Shown: positions 6,780 to 12,912, counted from the first letter of the stretch. The stretch: DNA of 14,650 bases from Alphaproteobacteria bacterium (GCA_028716765.1 JAQUPC010000052.1:1-14650); one strand, 5' to 3'. Notes: generated from the sequence alone by a model not told the origin. Made by a program: numbers and translations.

Positions 6780-7802
6780 GTTCTCCAGCGGCCAGCGCGG
6801 ACGCGCGGCAACGCTGAAATTATCCGTCAGGCCAAGGCGCAGGCGCTCAAGCCCGGCCCATGCCACCATCACGCCGTTGTCGGTGCAAAGTGCAAGGGGA
6901 GGGGCGGCGAACGGCGTGCCGTAACGCGCCGCAAGTTCCGCGAGGCGTTCGCGCAGGGCCTTGTTGGCCGCTACGCCGCCCGCGACGACGAGCGCCGAGA
7001 CGGGCTGGTTTTCGTCCCGCAAGAGATCGAAAGCGTTCTTCGTGCGGTCCGCCAGAATGTCGGCGATGGCGGCTTGCAGACTGGCGGCCATATCGGGGAC
7101 GAAAGTCGGGGAGGCGGACGGTTGCGCGACAATCATCCTCACCGCTGTCTTAAGCCCGGCGAAGGAAAAATCGCATCCTTTGCGCCCGATCATCGGGCGC
7201 GGAAGTTTAAAGGCGCGCGGGTTTCCGGCGGCCGCCGCCTTTTCGATCTGCGGCCCGCCCGGATAGCCGAGGCCGAGCAGTTTGGCGCTTTTGTCGAAGC
7301 ATTCGCCGACGGCGTCGTCGACGGTGGTGCCGAGGCGGCGGTAATCGCCTACGCCCTTCACCAGCAGCAACTGACAGTGTCCGCCCGAGACCAGCAAAAG
7401 CAGATACGGAAACGCGACATCGTTCGTGAGACGCGCCGTCAGGGCATGCGCCTCGAGATGATTGACGGCCACAAAGGGCAACTTGCGCACGGCGGCGATA
7501 GCCTTGCCGGTCATGGATCCCACCATCACCCCGCCGATAAGGCCGGGGCCGCAGGTGGCGGCAACGCCTGAAAGATCGCCGAGAGTCGCGTTCGCTTCTT
7601 TCAAGGCCTGCAGGATCAGATCGTCGAGCCGGTCGAGATGCGCGCGCGCCGCGATCTCCGGCACGACGCCGCCGTAGGGTTTGTGCTCAGCAAGCTGCGT
7701 GGCCACGGCGTTGGCGCGAATGCGAAGCGAAGGATCGGGGGAGTCTTCGACGATACCCGCCGCCGTTTCGTCGCAACTTGTTTCAAGGCCGAGAACGAGC
7801 AT
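6759..7802 (-). CDS. tsaD: tRNA N6-threonylcarbamoyladenosine transferase subunit
   Basis: Universal Kae1/TsaD protein that, with TsaB and TsaE, transfers the threonylcarbamoyl group to A37 of ANN-decoding tRNAs. The 347-aa product opens with MLVLGLETSCDETAAGIV and shows the ASKHA-fold marks: metal ligands in NHLEAH (H115, H119), the phosphate segment LVSGGHCQLL (137-146), VDDAVGECFDK (161-171), SFAGLKTA (213-220), VVAGGVAAN (272-280) and CTDNGVM with Asp308. The final six residues, GIRSTG, and the stop codon are encoded by a heptamer-repeat arm, so the C-terminus has been shaped by the repeat. The start at 7802 abuts a TATCAGG doublet and has no visible Shine-Dalgarno. gpsA follows on the same strand and is probably co-transcribed. 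Confidence 0.97.
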   Translation of the reverse strand: MLVLGLETSCDETAAGIVEDSPDPSLRIRANAVATQLAEHKPYGGVVPEIAARAHLDRLDDLILQALKEANATLGDLSGVAATCGPGLIGGVMVGSMTGKAIAAVRKLPFVAVNHLEAHALTARLTNDVAFPYLLLLVSGGHCQLLLVKGVGDYRRLGTTVDDAVGECFDKSAKLLGLGYPGGPQIEKAAAAGNPRAFKLPRPMIGRKGCDFSFAGLKTAVRMIVAQPSASPTFVPDMAASLQAAIADILADRTKNAFDLLRDENQPVSALVVAGGVAANKALRERLAELAARYGTPFAAPPLALCTDNGVMVAWAGLERLRLGLTDNFSVAARPRWPLENGIRSTG

Positions 7803-7820
7803 GGGTTATCAGGTATCAGG
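7803..7820. repeat. TATCAGG heptamer doublet abutting the tsaD start codon
   Basis: Immediately after the tsaD ATG (CAT on the plus strand) come GGGT and two exact tandem heptamers, TATCAGG (7807-7813) and TATCAGG (7814-7820). Unit length and position match the other heptamer arrays, but the unit differs (CAGG rather than ACGGG) and I find no inverted partner arm nearby, so it may be a solo or decayed relative. Confidence 0.5.
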
Positions 7821-7926
7821 AGTCGAAGGCCGGGGAAAGTGCCTATTGCAAGAAACGAAGCCTGCTTCTAGCCTCCAGGGGATTTTAAGGACGTTTAACG
7901 CTATTCTTTCCGGAGCAAAAAGAGCT

Positions 7927-8505
7927 ATGCCCGTATCCGTTCCCCACTTTTTAACCCTGCTCAGGAAAATGCGCGCCGAGAACTGGGGCGGCGTTATCAG
8001 TCTGGCGGGCACTCTGGTTCTCGGATTCGGCGGCGATGCGCAAAGCGTCTCGGCCATGATCCTTTCCCTTTTGGCCGAAGCCGTGTTCGCGCGGTACGGG
8101 CACAAAACAGCCGGTTATTCCGTTGCCTGCGCGCTTATAAGCGCCTGCGGTTATTTCGTCGTGTCTTCGGTGGCGACGGAAGGCAATGCCGCCCTGCGAT
8201 TATTCATTATGGCGGCTTCGGGCGCGTGGTTTCTCGGCGCGCTCCGTTACCCGATCGAACGCGCGGGCGTCGCCTTGCAAGGCGCAAGGCCGGCTCTCGC
8301 GGCCCGGCTTCTGAAAACGGCTTCCGTTATTCAGCCTCTGGTGGCGTTTCTGTCCCTCGTCATCCGCGCGCCGGTGCTCGTTTCCTCCGCGATCGGGGGC
8401 AACTTCGTCATTTTCCTGTCGGTGGTGCTTTACGGAACGGCGGACGTTTTTCTGGGCCGCATTCATGCGCTGCGCTTTTGGCGCACGGAAAAAGAAACGG
8501 CCTGA
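7927..8505 (+). CDS. Hypothetical polytopic membrane protein, 192 aa
   Basis: No family recognised with confidence. The protein has a short basic N-terminus (LLRKMRAENW) and about five or six hydrophobic segments: roughly residues 21-35, 39-56, 63-82, 90-107, 133-150 and 152-172, ending in a charged tail (RFWRTEKETA). It is therefore an inner-membrane protein. The ATG at 7927 is chosen because the membrane-compatible sequence starts there and purine-rich AAAGAG precedes it (a GGAG lies slightly further up); the open frame further upstream reads antisense into tsaD. It is divergent from tsaD and converges closely (20 bp) on the next minus-strand gene. Alternatives such as a small transporter-like or YgjV-type protein cannot be distinguished by eye. 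Confidence 0.75.
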   Translation: MPVSVPHFLTLLRKMRAENWGGVISLAGTLVLGFGGDAQSVSAMILSLLAEAVFARYGHKTAGYSVACALISACGYFVVSSVATEGNAALRLFIMAASGAWFLGALRYPIERAGVALQGARPALAARLLKTASVIQPLVAFLSLVIRAPVLVSSAIGGNFVIFLSVVLYGTADVFLGRIHALRFWRTEKETA

Positions 8506-8525
8506 CTTTGCGGGCGGTAATTGGT

Positions 8526-9071
8526 TTAGCCCGGTTCGCAAGGCGGCAGGAGAGGGCGGGCATTGTTCAGCAAGGGACGCCGCAAAATACCAACCTCGCG
8601 CATAATAGTGCCGAGCATTCCCGTCAGATCGACAAGCTGAAAGCCTTCCGAAACCTTGCTGACGTCGAGGAAGGGATGTTGAAAGATAATCCGCGTTCCG
8701 TCGACTTTAAGAGGAGGGTTGTCGATGTTGACCACGACACCTTCGGCGGTCCGTGCGAAAAAATCGATTTTGCGGGCCGGGCAATTTCTGAATCGATGTT
8801 CAATGTAAGAGACGGCTAAAGGGATTTCGTCCTCGTTAAGGGCCACGAAGACGAGCTCGACGCCGATGCTGTCGGCTTCCCAGGCGTTCGCGCCCGCGCC
8901 GTGCCGTCTGTGGGGCGTCATGCTCTTTTCCAGCCCCGGCGCGAAATGAGAAATTTCATTGGAACTGGAACTCTCGCCGAGACGGATACCGAGAAGTTTT
9001 TCAACCAAAAGCCGCTCTGCGGCGGGCGATTGTTCTTGCGAAAAAGGCTGTACTTCCGCAAATCTTTTCAT
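8526..9071 (-). CDS. Hypothetical protein, 181 aa (paralogue of the next gene)
   Basis: No named family recognised. Soluble, no signal peptide. It shares a diverged core with the adjacent 189-aa protein: ERLLVEKLLGIRLGE (19-33) against MRLLGERFAGYSFGN, FVALNEDEIPLAVSYIEHRFR (in parts, FVAL and HRFR, 75-95) against FVLAPPLND...GRFR, and GTRIIFQHPF (125-134) against GTQLIFEHSF. The C-terminus is proline-rich (RRPLLNNARPLLPPCEPG). The ATG at 9071 is preferred over TTG at 9077; AGGGA (complement of 9082-9086) lies 10 nt before it. The neighbour on the same strand is 90 bp upstream. The repeated GT..IF.H.F motif suggests a small alpha/beta domain whose role I cannot name. Confidence 0.75.
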   Translation of the reverse strand: MKRFAEVQPFSQEQSPAAERLLVEKLLGIRLGESSSSNEISHFAPGLEKSMTPHRRHGAGANAWEADSIGVELVFVALNEDEIPLAVSYIEHRFRNCPARKIDFFARTAEGVVVNIDNPPLKVDGTRIIFQHPFLDVSKVSEGFQLVDLTGMLGTIMREVGILRRPLLNNARPLLPPCEPG

Positions 9072-9161
9072 GATCAATTTATCCCTAAAAAATACTTTTT
9101 ATTGCATGTCCGGTAAAATGGCATGGCCAAATGCCGCCTTGCAAGCGTTTTGTCGTTTTCG

Positions 9162-9731
9162 TCAACCCGGGCCGTTCGGGCTTAAGGGCTTTGCGGGAGT
9201 GCAGGGGTTCGCGCGCGCCCATTTTTTCCACCCTGCAACGGTCGCGGCGAAATCAAGAACGAGAAAACCCAGGCCTCTTGCTTCCTCCCATTTTGTTCCC
9301 ATGACTTTTTTAGCGTCGGCAGGCAGGCGGTGAAGGTTAATAAAGGAATGCTCGAATATAAGCTGCGTGCCTTTCTTGACGCCGGTTTCTTTCGTCCGCA
9401 CCGCGATTTCTTCCCCGGCCCGATGGGCAAGAAACCGCATGCCGGGGGCGTAATAATCCCGGAAGCGCCCTTCGAGAAAACGCGCGACAAGTTGCGTCTC
9501 CGCGTCGTTCAGGGGCGGCGCAAGAACGAACGCCATTTTTGCGCGCCGTTTTTGCTTTTCGCCGCCGGGGCTCATATTGATAACCGTCAAAACCCGGCCT
9601 GCGGTATCGTAGACAAGATAGCGCTTTGGCCCGATGGTATTGCCGAAGGAATAGCCGGCGAATCTTTCCCCGAGCAACCGCATCGCTTCGCGGCGTTCTT
9701 CCGGGGCGAGTGTTTCCGTTTCTTCGCTCAT
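9162..9731 (-). CDS. Hypothetical protein, 189 aa (paralogue of the previous gene)
   Basis: No named family recognised. A soluble, Arg/Lys-rich protein starting MSEETETLAPEERREAMRLL. A probable beta-rich segment RYLVYDTAGRVLTVINMSPG (37-56), absent or replaced by a Ser-rich linker in its paralogue, precedes the shared core FVLAPPLND (68-76), GRFR (88-91) and GTQLIFEHSF (121-130). The C-terminal half ends in a Trp/Lys-containing tail. The ATG at 9731 is chosen over the alternative upstream start at 9758 because MTFFKKPIA reads as non-conserved leader; its ribosome binding site is weak (AAGAAG). It may be co-transcribed with the 181-aa gene, 90 bp downstream. Tandem duplication followed by divergence is the simplest explanation for the pair. 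Confidence 0.75.
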   Translation of the reverse strand: MSEETETLAPEERREAMRLLGERFAGYSFGNTIGPKRYLVYDTAGRVLTVINMSPGGEKQKRRAKMAFVLAPPLNDAETQLVARFLEGRFRDYYAPGMRFLAHRAGEEIAVRTKETGVKKGTQLIFEHSFINLHRLPADAKKVMGTKWEEARGLGFLVLDFAATVAGWKKWARANPCTPAKPLSPNGPG

Positions 9732-9846
9732 GGCAATCGGCTTCTTAAAAAAAGTCAAAAAATATCCGCCGCATTATAGCAGAGCGGTACCGCGCCGGAA
9801 AAACGGTATTTTGGAGATAATACTTTCGCCGTGTGAAAAGAAGGGC

Positions 9847-10707
9847 TTACCCCGCCTTAAACTTCCCCAACAGCCCGCGCACGGTCTCCTGAATGTCGGC
9901 GGGAAGGACGACGACTTTGCTGTTCGCCGATCCGGCCATTTGCGTGATGGCTTTGATGTATTTCTCGCCCAGCAGATAGAGCAACGGCGTGTCCGCGCCG
10001 GTGGCCGCCGCCATGACTTTCTGAATCGCCGTGGCCGAGGCTTGCGCCAGCGTGACTTGCGCCTCGGCGTCGCGCTTGGCGGCTTCGAGCCGCGCTTCGG
10101 CTTGCAATATCTGGGACTGCTTGTCGCCTTCGGCGCGCGTCACGGTGGCTTTGCGTTCGCGCTCGGCGGCCGCTTGCAGTTCCATCGCCTTTTGCATCGT
10201 GGGCGAGGGCTTGATGTCCTGGATCTCGACCGATTTGACCGTAAGGCCCCAATCCAGAACTTCGTCGGCGATGCTTTCGCGCAAGCGCGCCTTGATCTTG
10301 TCGCGCGAGGACAGCGCCTGATCAAGTTCCATCTCGCCGACGATCGAGCGCAACGTCGTCATGATCAGATAGCGGATGGCGTCCGCAAAGTTGACGACGC
10401 CGTAAACCGCCTTGACCGGGTCGGTTACCTTCACGAACGCGATGGCGTTGGTGAGGATCACGGCGTTGTCTTTGGTGATGACTTCCTGCTCCTGCACGTC
10501 GAGCAAGACGTCTTTCGTCACGACGCGCTGCGACACGTTGTCGATGTAGGGGATCATCAGGTTCAGCCCCGGCATGAACGTCTCGTTGTACTTGCCGAGG
10601 CGTTCGATCACCCATTCCTCGCCCTGCGGCACGATGCGGATGCCCTTGAGCAGCGTCACGAACACGAAGATAAAGAGGACGATAACGACAATAAGCGATG
10701 GGGCCAT
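9847..10707 (-). CDS. qmcA: SPFH/band 7 membrane protein, QmcA-like
   Basis: A 286-aa prohibitin/stomatin-type protein. One N-terminal membrane anchor (about 4-20), then the band 7 domain beginning GIRIVPQGEEWVIERLGKY (22-40) with FMPGLNLMIPYIDNV (44-58), TKDVLLDVQEQEVITKDN (64-81) and EIQDIKPSPTMQKAME (161-176); a long alanine/glutamate coiled coil follows (about 178-230), then a conserved C-terminal part with YLLGEKYIKAI and SKVVVLPAD. Such proteins form large oligomeric membrane cages or microdomain scaffolds and, in E. coli, QmcA interacts with FtsH. It lies 27 bp downstream of an NfeD gene, the classic SPFH-NfeD operon. AAGGAG (complement of 10715-10720) is 7 nt before the start. Confidence 0.93.
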   Translation of the reverse strand: MAPSLIVVIVLFIFVFVTLLKGIRIVPQGEEWVIERLGKYNETFMPGLNLMIPYIDNVSQRVVTKDVLLDVQEQEVITKDNAVILTNAIAFVKVTDPVKAVYGVVNFADAIRYLIMTTLRSIVGEMELDQALSSRDKIKARLRESIADEVLDWGLTVKSVEIQDIKPSPTMQKAMELQAAAERERKATVTRAEGDKQSQILQAEARLEAAKRDAEAQVTLAQASATAIQKVMAAATGADTPLLYLLGEKYIKAITQMAGSANSKVVVLPADIQETVRGLLGKFKAG

Positions 10708-10734
10708 GACGGTTCTCCTTGGGGTTGGAAAAAG

Positions 10735-11211
10735 TTAATCCGCCTTGGCGACGGTGATAAGGCTTCCCTCGATCTGTACGACCTTGACGCGCGATCCGGC
10801 GCTAATGGGCTCGTTCGCGACGCATTCCCATGAATCGGAGCCGAGAATGGGCTTCTGGAAACGCACCTTGCCCTTTTTGAAAGGGGCGACGGGTTCGGCC
10901 AGCAAGCCTATTTCGCCTTCGATGTGCGCCGACGAGCGGCCTATCGTGATTTTATGGAGGCTTTGCTTGAAAACCTTGAACCACAGAACGACCATCAGGA
11001 CGGAAGAGAGGGACCACAGCAGGATCTGCGCGGTCGGGCTCAAATCGGGCACCAGCAAAAGCGCCAGCATGACCAGAAACGCGCCAAGCCCGAACCAGAA
11101 GATCACGAACGCCGGCATTAACAGTTCGGCGAGGATGAAGCCGAAACCGGCAATGGCCCAGTGCCACCACAGCAAACCTTGCAAAAGCTCCATCATGCTT
11201 TGTGACCCCAT
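10735..11211 (-). CDS. NfeD family membrane protein (partner of the SPFH protein)
   Basis: A 158-aa short-form NfeD (without the ClpP-like protease domain), equivalent in context to E. coli YbbJ. Three N-terminal hydrophobic helices (about 11-30, 33-53, 62-79) are followed by a soluble beta-barrel (OB-fold) domain, IGRSSAHIEGEIGLL through GSRVKVVQIEGSLITVAK (about 90-156). In the family this domain faces and stabilises the SPFH assembly. The gene is first in a two-gene unit with qmcA. Two starts are possible: ATG at 11211 or MM at 11196/11193; neither has a convincing Shine-Dalgarno, so the first few residues are uncertain. It is divergent from ruvC across about 100 bp. Confidence 0.9.
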   Translation of the reverse strand: MGSQSMMELLQGLLWWHWAIAGFGFILAELLMPAFVIFWFGLGAFLVMLALLLVPDLSPTAQILLWSLSSVLMVVLWFKVFKQSLHKITIGRSSAHIEGEIGLLAEPVAPFKKGKVRFQKPILGSDSWECVANEPISAGSRVKVVQIEGSLITVAKAD

Positions 11212-11314
11212 GCGGCTGGAAAATTCTTAACGGCTTTCTTGATAGGCGAACCAGTGGAAAAAACAAGACAAAACCCGCTTGTTTGATGATTCCGGGCGCG
11301 TCATAAGAGATTGT

Positions 11315-11830
11315 ATGAATGCGATTCGCCTCATCATCGGCCTCGACCCCGGCCTTCGCCACACGGGCTGGGGCGTGATCGGGCAACGGGATAACCGGCT
11401 GAGCTTCGTGGCCGCGGGGCGGATCAACCCCGATCCCGATCTGCCGATGGCGGAAAGGCTGAAAACGCTGGCGGAGGAATTGAGCAAGATCATAGCCTTG
11501 CACAATCCTCATGAAGCGGCGCTTGAGGAGACGTTCGTGAACAAAAACGCGGCCTCGGCGCTCAAGCTGGGACAGGCGCGGGGCGTCGCCATGCTGGCGG
11601 CGGCGCAGGCCGGGCTGGGCGTAGCGGAATACGCCGCCAACAAGGTCAAGCTGGCCGTGACGGGCTACGGCCACGCGGATAAGGACCAGATACAGGCCAT
11701 GATCGGCGTCCTTTTGCCGGGCTCGGGTAAGCTGGCGGCGGACGCCGCCGATGCCCTTGCGGTTGCCATTTGTCATGCGCATCATACGGGGCACGGGACA
11801 CGGGGTACGGGTTACGGGAGAAAGAGTTAA
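11315..11830 (+). CDS. ruvC: Holliday junction resolvase RuvC
   Basis: Dimeric RNase H-fold endonuclease that cuts Holliday junctions symmetrically with RuvAB. The 171-aa product has all expected acidic catalytic positions: Asp11 in IIGLDPGLRHTGWG (7-20), Glu71 in ALEETFVNKNAASALKLGQARG (in parts, from 69), and Asp143/Asp146 in AADAADALAVAICHAHH (141-157). The ATG at 11315 matches the usual RuvC beginning; the frame is open upstream but that part is unrelated. The last about 15 residues (HTGHGTRGTGYGRKS) are not RuvC-like: residues 157-168 are translated from the left arm of a heptamer array, and the stop codon lies in its loop. ruvA starts 71 bp downstream. No yebC-type gene is seen upstream, where alphaproteobacteria often have it. 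Confidence 0.97.
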   Translation: MNAIRLIIGLDPGLRHTGWGVIGQRDNRLSFVAAGRINPDPDLPMAERLKTLAEELSKIIALHNPHEAALEETFVNKNAASALKLGQARGVAMLAAAQAGLGVAEYAANKVKLAVTGYGHADKDQIQAMIGVLLPGSGKLAADAADALAVAICHAHHTGHGTRGTGYGRKS

Positions 11831-11875
11831 GTGTTTTTTTCCCGTGCCCCGTATCCCATACCCCGTATCCCGAAC
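11784..11875. repeat. Inverted heptamer array, copy 3 (ruvC end / ruvA leader)
   Basis: Five left units: ATACGGG, GCACGGG, ACACGGG, GTACGGG, TTACGGG (11784-11818, uninterrupted). A 22-bp loop contains the ruvC stop and seven T residues. Five right units: CCCGTGC, CCCGTAT, CCCATAC, CCCGTAT, CCCGAAC (11841-11875). The longest perfect pairing is 15 bp, 11784-11798 with 11840-11854, though other registers are possible because the units are similar. This is the most intact of the three arrays. Confidence 0.9.
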
Positions 11876-11901
11876 CCAGAGCATCTAACTCAAGGCCTCG
11901 A

Positions 11902-12531
11902 ATGATCGGCAAGCTCACAGGCACCATCGACAGCATCGCGGGCAACCAGATCGTCATCGACGTCTCCGGCGTGGGCTATGTCGTCGCATGCTCGGCGCAT
12001 ACGTTGCGCCAGATCGGAACGGCGGGTGACGTGGCCTCGCTTCTCATCGAAACGCAGGTGCGCGAGGATTCGATCAGCCTTTTCGGTTTTGCCGGCGCGG
12101 AAGAGCGCGACTGGTTCCGCCTCCTGACGACCGTGCAAGGCGTGGGCGCTAAAGTTGCGCTGGCCATCCTGAGCGTTTTGCCGCCCGGGCGTCTGGCGCA
12201 GGCCATCGCCGCGCAGGACAAGGCCGCGCTGGCGCAGGCGGAAGGCGTCGGCCCCAAGCTGGCGCTTCGCATCGTGACGGAATTGAAAGACAAGGCGGCG
12301 CATTTCGTCATTCCGGCCGCCCTGCCCGCCGGGGCGTCGGGCCGGGCGGCGGCCGCCGCCGAAGGCATGGCCAGCGACGCCGTCTCCGCGCTCATCAACC
12401 TCGGCTACCGGCGCATGGAAGCGTTCGCCGCCGTGGCGAGGGCTTCGCAAACGCTCGGCGCGGACGCCAAAATCGACGCCCTCATCCGCGCCTCTCTGGC
12501 CGAACTGAGCCGCAAGGAGAACGTGGCATGA
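11902..12531 (+). CDS. ruvA: Holliday junction branch migration protein RuvA
   Basis: Tetrameric protein that binds four-way junctions and loads the RuvB motor. The 209-aa product shows the N-terminal OB-fold (MIGKLTGTIDSIAGNQIVID, with GVGYVV at 23-28 and LFGFAGAEERDWF at 60-72), the two helix-hairpin-helix elements LLTTVQGVGAKVALAIL (74-90) and AQAEGVGPKLALRIVTELKD (111-130), an alanine/glycine-rich flexible linker (135-155) and the C-terminal three-helix domain that contacts RuvB (SDAVSALINLGYRRMEA, 158-174). The frame extends upstream through the heptamer repeat, but MIGKLTG is the family start, with AAGG 6 nt before it. It shares an operon-like order with ruvC and ruvB, although the ruvA-ruvB gap is unusually long (381 bp). 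Confidence 0.97.
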   Translation: MIGKLTGTIDSIAGNQIVIDVSGVGYVVACSAHTLRQIGTAGDVASLLIETQVREDSISLFGFAGAEERDWFRLLTTVQGVGAKVALAILSVLPPGRLAQAIAAQDKAALAQAEGVGPKLALRIVTELKDKAAHFVIPAALPAGASGRAAAAAEGMASDAVSALINLGYRRMEAFAAVARASQTLGADAKIDALIRASLAELSRKENVA

Positions 12532-12544
12532 GACAGCATATTGA

Positions 12545-12578
12545 GTTGTACGATTTTGTCGTACAACTGTACGAAAAT
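12545..12578. repeat. Alternating GTTGTACGA / TCGTACAAC / TGTACGA palindromes
   Basis: GTTGTACGA (12545-12553), loop TTTTG, TCGTACAAC (12559-12567) is a perfect 9-bp stem. The right arm also overlaps a second palindrome with TGTACGA (12568-12574): TCGTACA-AC-TGTACGA, extended by ATTTT and AAAAT flanks. Three half-sites in alternating orientation 14 bp after the ruvA stop allow two mutually exclusive hairpins or a multi-site operator. Confidence 0.6.
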
Positions 12579-12668
12579 ATCGGACAGATGAAAGTCTTTG
12601 CCTCCAACCCGTTTCAAATTGTTATAACAAAGGGGGGTGATAATTTGTCCCCACCCTTGCGAAACCGG

Positions 12669-12688
12669 ATTCCCGCTTTCGCGGGAAT
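12669..12688. repeat. Perfect palindrome ATTCCCGC-TTTC-GCGGGAAT
   Basis: An 8-bp perfect stem with a 4-nt loop in the context CCGG-ATTCCCGC...GCGGGAAT-GACG. This is the sequence type of dispersed short palindromes found in many proteobacteria (similar in form to the neisserial dRS3 element ATTCCC-N8-GGGAAT). A degenerate relative is at 3072-3089. It has no T-run and is not a standard terminator. Confidence 0.75.
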
Positions 12689-12710
12689 GACGCAGTGGGG
12701 GTTCGCGTAA

Positions 12711-12756
12711 ATGACGCTGGAGCGTGATGAGATTGGGAGCAATCATGGAGCGTCAT
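12711..12756. repeat. Imperfect hairpin ATGACGCT...AGCGTCAT
   Basis: ATGACGCT (12711-12718) is exactly complementary to AGCGTCAT (12749-12756), and inside it GATTG-GGAG-CAATC (12731-12744) makes a second stem. Its right end overlaps the left end of the cloverleaf repeat, sharing CGTCAT, so it may be a partial or nested copy of the same repeat family. Confidence 0.5.
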
Positions 12757-12866
12757 CGCGAGCCGCCCAAAGGCGGCGCGGCGATCCAGTCCTGCCCGGG
12801 ATGAAGGCGCCTATAATTGAGGATAGGACTGGATTGCTTCGTCCCAAAAGGGGACTCGCAATGACG
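12751..12866. repeat. Cloverleaf-like dispersed repeat (MITE-like)
   Basis: Outer arms CGTCATCGCGA (12751-12761) and TCGCAATGACG (12856-12866) pair with one mismatch; inner arms GCGATCCAGTCCT (12781-12793) and AGGACTGGATTGC (12825-12837) pair 12 of 13. Each side has its own hairpin between outer and inner arms: GCCGCC-CAAA-GGCGGC (12762-12777) and GTCCC-AAAAG-GGGAC (12841-12855). The result is a four-stem cloverleaf. The words CGTCATTGCGAG and CTGGATTGCTTCG are typical of dispersed intergenic repeats seen in many bacterial genomes. No transposase is encoded, so any mobility would be in trans. Confidence 0.8.
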
Positions 12867-12912
12867 GTTACAAATTATTTTATTACGCTCCAAGGGATAA
12901 GGTGAGGCGCAA

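Larger units (their letters stand above)
12532..12912. other. Gene-free, palindrome-rich gap between ruvA and ruvB
   Basis: This 381-bp stretch holds no credible gene; short open frames in it are translations of repeats. It contains, in order, a GTTGTACGA palindrome cluster, an imperfect G-run/C-run hairpin (about 12630-12659), a perfect 8-bp palindrome, a hairpin at 12711-12756 and a cloverleaf-like repeat. A TATAAT hexamer occurs at 12812-12817 but without a matching -35. ruvB has its own good ribosome binding site (AAGGTGAGG, 12899-12907). Confidence 0.8.

Noticed and set aside
6681..7571. 296-codon plus-strand frame opposite tsaD
   Set aside because: Antisense to a clear TsaD and starting in repeat DNA; no domain pattern.
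8511..8533. CGGGC...GCCCG hairpin between two convergent genes
   Set aside because: Five-bp stem, 13-nt loop, no T-run on either strand, and it overlaps coding sequence.
9799..9823. Possible weak terminator after qmcA (GTATT/AATAC stem, five T on the minus strand)
   Set aside because: The stem is only 5 bp and AT-rich with an 8-nt loop, too weak to call.
9730..10833. Long plus-strand open frame (367 codons) opposite the SPFH gene
   Set aside because: It is antisense to qmcA along its length, rich in Arg/His/Asp with no domain pattern, and the minus-strand frame encodes an unmistakable band 7 protein.
4611..11875. CRISPR interpretation of the repeated arrays
   Set aside because: Units are contiguous 7-mers without unique spacers, arms are inverted, and no cas gene is present.
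12528..12710. 60-codon frame overlapping the ruvA stop by 4 bp (ATGA)
   Set aside because: Its second half (RIPAFAGMTQ) is the usual translation of the ATTCCCGC palindrome, and the first half is the TGTACGA palindrome, so it is most likely repeat DNA rather than a gene.
12405..12746. 113-codon minus-strand frame over the ruvA end and the repeat gap
   Set aside because: It contains HSRESGNPV, a well-known artefact of translating the same palindrome, and is antisense to ruvA.
12812..12817. TATAAT hexamer upstream of ruvB
   Set aside because: It lies in the loop of the cloverleaf repeat and has no -35-like hexamer 16-18 bp upstream, so I did not call a promoter.
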